In this document: in pieces, positions 6,537 to 8,916 of the stretch
Layout of the letters: each line of letters opens with the position of its first letter
How positions within the stretch are numbered: the stretch's first letter is position 1
NCBI GenBank assembly: GCA_019347775.1
Contig: JAHWKP010000061.1
Coordinates: 1-8,916 of the forward strand
DNA: 8,916 nt
Direction: 5' to 3'
DNA from: Actinomycetota bacterium
GTDB taxonomy: Bacteria > Actinomycetota > Acidimicrobiia > Acidimicrobiales > JAHWKP01
The notes under the pieces: model-generated
Database searches by the model: none
Told to the model about the DNA's origin: nothing
The model's input: the letters and a program-made list of their open reading frames with translations, nothing else
Program-made: the position numbers and the translations under genes

Positions 6537-6543
6537 GGAGGAA
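6537..6543 (+). promoter_or_regulatory. Strong ribosome binding site of the small-gene cassette
   Basis: GGAGGAA followed by seven bases and ATG at 6551 is a near-ideal Shine-Dalgarno. It is the main reason to accept the 63-residue frame and to reject its longer upstream extension. Confidence 0.65.
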
Positions 6544-6550
6544 GCTCGAG

Positions 6551-6742
6551 ATGCCTGGCCACTCTAGCCAGCACGAGGGTGCGCTCAGGCGCTCCTTCGT
6601 CGACTGGCGCGACCGCTACGCCGAGGGGCCGTGGCCGCGTGGCGGGCAGAGCGTCACCGTGTCTGAGGGGCGGTGCGCGGTGGTCGGTGTCGCCCATGGC
6701 CCGAAGATCACCGTGGAGCTCGTCGGTGAGGCCGCCTTATGA
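6551..6742 (+). CDS. Small unrecognised protein, first gene of a mobile-element-type cassette
   Basis: A 63-residue protein starting at the ATG behind GGAGGAA. It has a charged N-terminus (FVDWRDRYAEGPWP) followed by a short beta-rich C-terminal half (QSVTVSEGRCAVVGVAHGPKITVEL). I know no family for it. The open frame extends upstream to 6347, but that part is low-complexity and lacks a start signal. Its TGA overlaps the next gene's ATG (ATGA at 6739-6742), a tight coupling typical of phage and plasmid small-gene strings. Confidence 0.6.
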   Translation: MPGHSSQHEGALRRSFVDWRDRYAEGPWPRGGQSVTVSEGRCAVVGVAHGPKITVELVGEAAL

Positions 6743-6933
6743 CGCTGGGCGCGATCCACCCCGCCGACCTGGTCCTCGTCGACAAGCGCGGAGTGCGTTT
6801 CCACGCGGAGGTCGTGTAGTGCGCCCGCGGCGAGCTGCGCGTCCGTCCGTTGGACCGGCGCGTGACCTATCGCGCGGCCACCTCGCGTGAGGTGGTGGCC
6901 CACTGGCGCAAGTCCAAGGCCTCGGTCCTATGA
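6739..6933 (+). pseudogene. Small conserved-looking gene interrupted by an in-frame TAG
   Basis: From the ATG at 6739 the frame reads 26 codons (MTLGAIHPADLVLVDKRG, then VRFHAEVV), meets TAG at 6817-6819, then continues in the same frame for another 37 codons (CARGELRVRPLDRRVTYRA, later EVVAHWRKSKASVL) to a TGA at 6931-6933. Both halves look coding. The composition resembles small DNA-associated or mobile-element proteins: a beta-strand-rich start followed by a basic helical end. Both ends keep ATGA overlaps with the neighbours, so a full-length 64-codon gene is the natural reading. The TAG may be a nonsense mutation, a base error or, least likely, read through. Function unknown. Confidence 0.6.
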
Positions 6934-7163
6934 CCGAGTCGATCGACGCGCTGGACTATGCCTGCCCGCGGTGTGGCGCGCGGGCGGGTCTGGCCTGCCG
7001 CGACCCCTACAGCCGCGCCAAGCGCCGGCCGCCGGCGGGGCGCACGCACGTGGCCCGCGGCTGGGCGCAGCGCCGCTGTCCCACCTGCAAAGCGCGCTGG
7101 CGAGCCGTGCACCACGTCCGCCGGTCGGCCCGCCAGCGCCGACGCCTGCGTGCCGCGCGTTGA
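6930..7163 (+). CDS. Small phage-type zinc-ribbon protein
   Basis: A 77-residue basic protein whose ATG overlaps the preceding TGA. CPRCG (C12, C15) with a third cysteine in GLACRDP (C23) and H40 in RTHVARG matches the CPxCGA-x-xG-x-xC ... H-x-x-R finger common in small proteins of actinobacterial phages and integrated elements. A second CPTC pair (C50, C53) with HH at 61-62 could complete another zinc site. The C-terminus (RRSARQRRRLRAAR) is strongly basic and would bind nucleic acid. Its exact role is unknown, and small regulators or nuclease accessories are the usual guesses. It is the last gene of the coupled cassette. Confidence 0.68.
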   Translation: MTESIDALDYACPRCGARAGLACRDPYSRAKRRPPAGRTHVARGWAQRRCPTCKARWRAVHHVRRSARQRRRLRAAR

Positions 7164-7318
7164 CTAAGCGGGCCTCGCGGGGCCGGTGGAGCTCGTGTTG
7201 CGGATCGTCGGCGGCGGGAAGCCGCAACTCGGGGCTTCGTCGACGATGAGCACACGGGGCGCCAATGTGTCCGACGTGCTCGAGCCCACCGTGTGCCCAG
7301 GCGTAGGGTGGCTGCGTC
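7164..7318 (+). other. Non-coding spacer
   Basis: No gene is supported. It contains GTTGCGG (7197-7203) and CCGCAAC (7222-7228), perfect seven-base inverted arms overlapping a smaller GCGGC/GCCGC hairpin, which could end the cassette's transcript. Confidence 0.3.
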
Positions 7319-7490
7319 GTGGTGGTGGGGACGTGGAACCTGGAGAACCTGCTTCGCCCGCCCCAGCGAGGCGGGGCCCACCAGCGAGCAGGCCTACGCG
7401 GACAATCTCGGCGAGGTGGCGCGGGTGGATCGGCGAGCTTTCGCCCGAGGTGCTCGGCGTGCAGGAGATCGGTGGCCCCGAGCCCCTGTC
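7319..7490 (+). pseudogene. Frameshifted start of an endonuclease/exonuclease/phosphatase-family gene
   Basis: Three consecutive frames together read like the opening of this metal-dependent phosphoesterase family. From GTG at 7319 comes VVVGTWNLENLLRPP, with the conserved TWN. One frame on, from 7365, comes SEAGPTSEQAYADNLGEVA. One further on, from about 7429, comes IGELSPEVLGVQEIGGPEPL, with the metal-binding QE. Each shift is equivalent to one extra base, placed at the CCCC run 7361-7364 and near the GGG at 7423-7425. AGGGTGG lies before the GTG as a possible ribosome site. Only about 55 residues of a protein normally near 250 or more remain before the sequence switches to recombinase, so the gene is dead even if the shifts are errors. 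Confidence 0.68.
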
Positions 7491-7497
7491 GGCGAGG

Positions 7498-7575
7498 TCC
7501 GCCGCGCTCAGGCTCGAGGACATCGACTGGCGCGCGGGGGGAGTTGTCGTTCGCGGCAAGGGCCGGCGGTCAAAC
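7498..7575 (+). pseudogene. Fragment of a tyrosine recombinase catalytic domain
   Basis: In frame with the last nuclease piece the translation becomes AALRLEDIDWRAGGVVVRGKGRR (7501-7569), shown here in full only because it is the core strand motif. In tyrosine recombinases this stretch follows the first catalytic Arg and carries the catalytic Lys of RGKG. Neither the upstream Arg box nor the downstream HxLRH and Tyr boxes can be found in any frame, so only about 25 residues survive. The junction with the nuclease remnant near 7490-7500 is a recombination scar. Confidence 0.65.
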
Positions 7576-7881
7576 GGCCACTATGTCGGTGCCGGCGGGC
7601 GCTGCGGCCAACCGGTCCTTGCCGCGATACGGCATACGCGAACTGATCGCGGACCGCGAGGCCGGAAGCCGAGCTCCCGGCCACGTGGTCTGCAGAGAGT
7701 TGCGCGAGGCGGCATGCGCACTTACTGATAGGGGCTCCACACCCACCAGGTGCAGCCGAGCTTGCGTTCGGAATCGCTTTGCGCGCTTTGCACGGAGACG
7801 CACAGCTGGGATCACGGATGCGGCGGCAGCGGCACGTCAATCGCGAAGGAACCGTCCGGGCCGCACCCACGCGCTCGCCAG
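7576..7881. other. Degenerate region without a supported gene
   Basis: About 300 bases between the recombinase scrap and the stop of the minus-strand secreted protein. Open frames exist (for example plus from an ATG near 7585, reading MSVPAGAAANRSL), but none has a ribosome site or recognisable motif. It is probably further debris of the element, plus the downstream region of the minus-strand genes. Confidence 0.4.
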
Positions 7882-8218
7882 TTACGTGCGTCCGATGCGC
7901 TCGCTTTCGTAAATGTGGACGCTCGGATATCCGCCGTCCGGGTCCCACGCCTTACCCTGGACTAGCGTCGAGTGCGCGTGGGTCTTGTGGCTTTCGTCGG
8001 TGGTCCCCCGGAAGTGAGCCTCGGTCGCCGCGCGGTCGCCGTACGACCACACTTGCCCGTCGGGGGGGAGCGTCGTCGGGCTCGATACCGGTACACCAAT
8101 CTGGCGGGTCGTCGGTTAGACAGACGTTGGCCTCCGCCATCGAGGTCACGCTCACGAAAGCGGCCGTCGCGAGCGCGAACGCTGCGCCGCCGCAGGCGCG
8201 GCACAGTCCATGACGCAC
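7882..8218 (-). pseudogene. Small secreted protein, split by a one-base expansion of a C7 run
   Basis: From GTG at 8218 the first 50 codons encode a Sec-type signal: VRHGLCRACGG, a hydrophobic core AAFALATAAFVSV, and a likely AEA|N cleavage after residue 30. These are followed by the start of a mature chain (NVCLTDDPPDWCTGIEPDDA). At the minus-strand CCCCCCC (8062-8068) this frame turns into Arg/Pro-rich noise. Removing one C continues it as PPDGQVWSYGDR, EAHFRGTTDESHKTHAHS and YPSVHIYESERIGRT to TAA at 7882-7884, a sensible 111-residue protein. Two cysteines (C33, C42) could form a disulfide. The start overlaps the end of the 192-residue gene by 67 bases, and GGAGG (8232-8236) lies 13 bases upstream. 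No family recognised. The split may be a real frameshift, slippage or sequence error. Confidence 0.62.
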
Positions 8219-8730
8219 AGATCGTCATAATCCTCCACGACCGGCGGCTCGTCGGGGAACCGACCCGGCCGCGGGGCGAACAGCGCGAGCTGCAGGCCGC
8301 CGACATCCTCCGCGCCGCTCAGCTGCCCCTCGACGCTCAGCCCCTCGCCCAGCGCGACGGCCACGAACTGGCGGACGAACCCGTCCCCGGCGTTGATGCC
8401 ATCCAGCCACGGCTGCTCGGGAATGACGACGTAGTCCTGGGCGTCGGCGTTCAGCGTCGCGGGGTCAAACGGCTCACCGGAGATCGCGTCCACGCCACCC
8501 ACGCCGACCTTCAGGACGTGCGGCTTCCACCACGGCGCGTCGAACTCCAGCCACAGCGCCTCGGCGCGTCGCATGGGAACCACGAACTCGCGCTCATCGA
8601 CGCGGTGGACAGCCATCGACCCGAGGCTGGGAGGCAGCGGGTAGTCGCCACCATCGTCGGGGATGCGCAGCGTGCGGTGCAGCGTCACCGTGCAACCGCC
8701 GGGCAGCGGAATGCGATCGAGCGGCGTCAT
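8152..8730 (-). CDS. Conserved hypothetical protein
   Basis: A 192-residue soluble protein whose ATG at 8730 overlaps the preceding TGA as ATGA. Recognisable conserved stretches in order: TLRIPDDGGDYPLPPSLG near residues 20-37, PMRRAEALWLEFDAPWW at about 52-68, VGGVDAISGEPF, DYVVIPEQPWLDGINAGDG and VRQFVAVALGEG, then GGLQLALFAPRPGRFPDEPP. I recall this layout (PLPPGLG, REALW, QPWLDGINAGDG, RQFVAMPLG, PKPGRFP) from a widespread bacterial family without a known function. Members I remember run on well past the GRFP motif with a Gly-rich segment and more than 100 further residues. Here the protein stops soon after, with an Arg/Ala tail that overlaps the secreted gene, so it may be a short or truncated member. 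No signal peptide is seen. Confidence 0.8.
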   Translation of the reverse strand: MTPLDRIPLPGGCTVTLHRTLRIPDDGGDYPLPPSLGSMAVHRVDEREFVVPMRRAEALWLEFDAPWWKPHVLKVGVGGVDAISGEPFDPATLNADAQDYVVIPEQPWLDGINAGDGFVRQFVAVALGEGLSVEGQLSGAEDVGGLQLALFAPRPGRFPDEPPVVEDYDDLCVMDCAAPAAAQRSRSRRPLS

Positions 8731-8916
8731 CCCGACGCGTCCTGCAGCGCGAACATCGTCTGCCAGACGCGCGAGTACAGCCGCGCGCGCGACGTGCCCT
8801 GACGCTCGGCGACCGCGTCCTTGAAGTTGGCATAGTCGATGCCCGCGCCCAGCTCGCCCGCCACGCGCGCCCAGTCGTCCCGCGACGCGACGAGGCGAAA
8901 CCGGTAGTCGCTGCCC
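8727..8916 (-). CDS. C-terminal part of a small conserved protein (enters from right edge)
   Basis: The minus strand from the edge reads about 62 codons to TGA at 8727-8729. The end has SDYRFRLVASRDDW, then IDYANFKDAVAERQG, RARLYSRVWQTMFALQ and DASG. I recognise the pattern TDYxFR ... IDYxNFKxxVAxRQG ... VWSVLxxLQ as the C-terminus of a common small bacterial protein family, usually annotated hypothetical, with no function I can give. The 5' part lies outside the window. The stop overlaps the 192-residue gene's start by ATGA, so the two are translationally coupled and may work together. Confidence 0.72.
   Translation of the reverse strand, partial: GSDYRFRLVASRDDWARVAGELGAGIDYANFKDAVAERQGTSRARLYSRVWQTMFALQDASG

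Larger units (their letters stand above)
5943..6550. other. Gene-free region rich in inverted repeats
   Basis: About 600 bases separate the divergent peroxidase cluster and small-gene cassette. The open frames here look like high-GC shadows: Arg/Pro/Ser-rich translations without good starts. The content I can support is structural: a long imperfect inverted repeat at 6174-6227, a GGCGCC hairpin at 6322-6336 and a nested hairpin at 6350-6400, all nearer the plus-strand cassette. Promoters for both directions must lie here, but none is clear on the plus strand. Confidence 0.55.

Noticed and set aside
7585..7908. A plus-strand protein beginning MSVPAGAAANRSL
   Set aside because: It has no ribosome site or known motif, and its frame runs into the stop region of the minus-strand secreted protein.
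1..8916. CRISPR array or tandem repeats
   Set aside because: No regularly spaced direct repeats were seen at any scale. The repeats present are single inverted pairs.

Overview
This is high-GC DNA (roughly two thirds G+C by eye) with GTG starts, mostly TGA stops and many ATGA or TGATG start/stop overlaps. That points to an actinobacterium. A soil lineage such as Thermoleophilia or a streptomycete relative is possible, but no rRNA or housekeeping gene is present to settle it. The window looks like accessory DNA: a tyrosine recombinase runs off the left edge, a second recombinase survives as a fragment near 7500, and small phage-like or mobile-element-like genes lie between.

Layout. (1) 1-317, minus: N-terminal part of a tyrosine recombinase, with an inverted repeat directly before its start codon. 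(2) 475-5942, minus: a compact cluster. In transcription order it holds an unrecognised 528-residue protein, an unrecognised 341-residue protein (TGATG overlap), a 447-base gap with an apparent internal promoter, a 395-residue paralogue of the 341-residue protein, and a DyP-type haem peroxidase three bases further on. A hairpin follows the peroxidase stop. (3) 5943-6550: about 600 bases without a convincing gene but with several strong inverted repeats, including a nested three-helix hairpin at 6350-6400. (4) 6551-7163, plus: three small genes coupled by ATGA overlaps. They are a 63-residue unknown, a 64-codon gene interrupted by an in-frame TAG, and a 77-residue phage-type zinc-ribbon protein. 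(5) 7164-7881: debris, namely the start of an endonuclease/exonuclease/phosphatase gene broken by two one-base shifts and joined to a scrap of tyrosine recombinase. (6) 7882-8916, minus: three overlapping genes. They are the C-terminus of a small conserved protein entering from the right edge, a 192-residue conserved hypothetical, and a small secreted protein split by a one-base expansion of a C7 run.

The most interesting unit is the four-gene peroxidase cluster. None of its four products has a visible signal peptide, membrane segment or CxxCH motif, and no encapsulin gene (a common DyP partner) is visible. Two diverged copies of one uncharacterised family beside a DyP peroxidase suggest a cytoplasmic multi-subunit oxidative system, but this is inference from gene order only. 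The right third of the window shows repeated one-base excesses in C/G runs, so either real gene decay or sequence error must be considered there.
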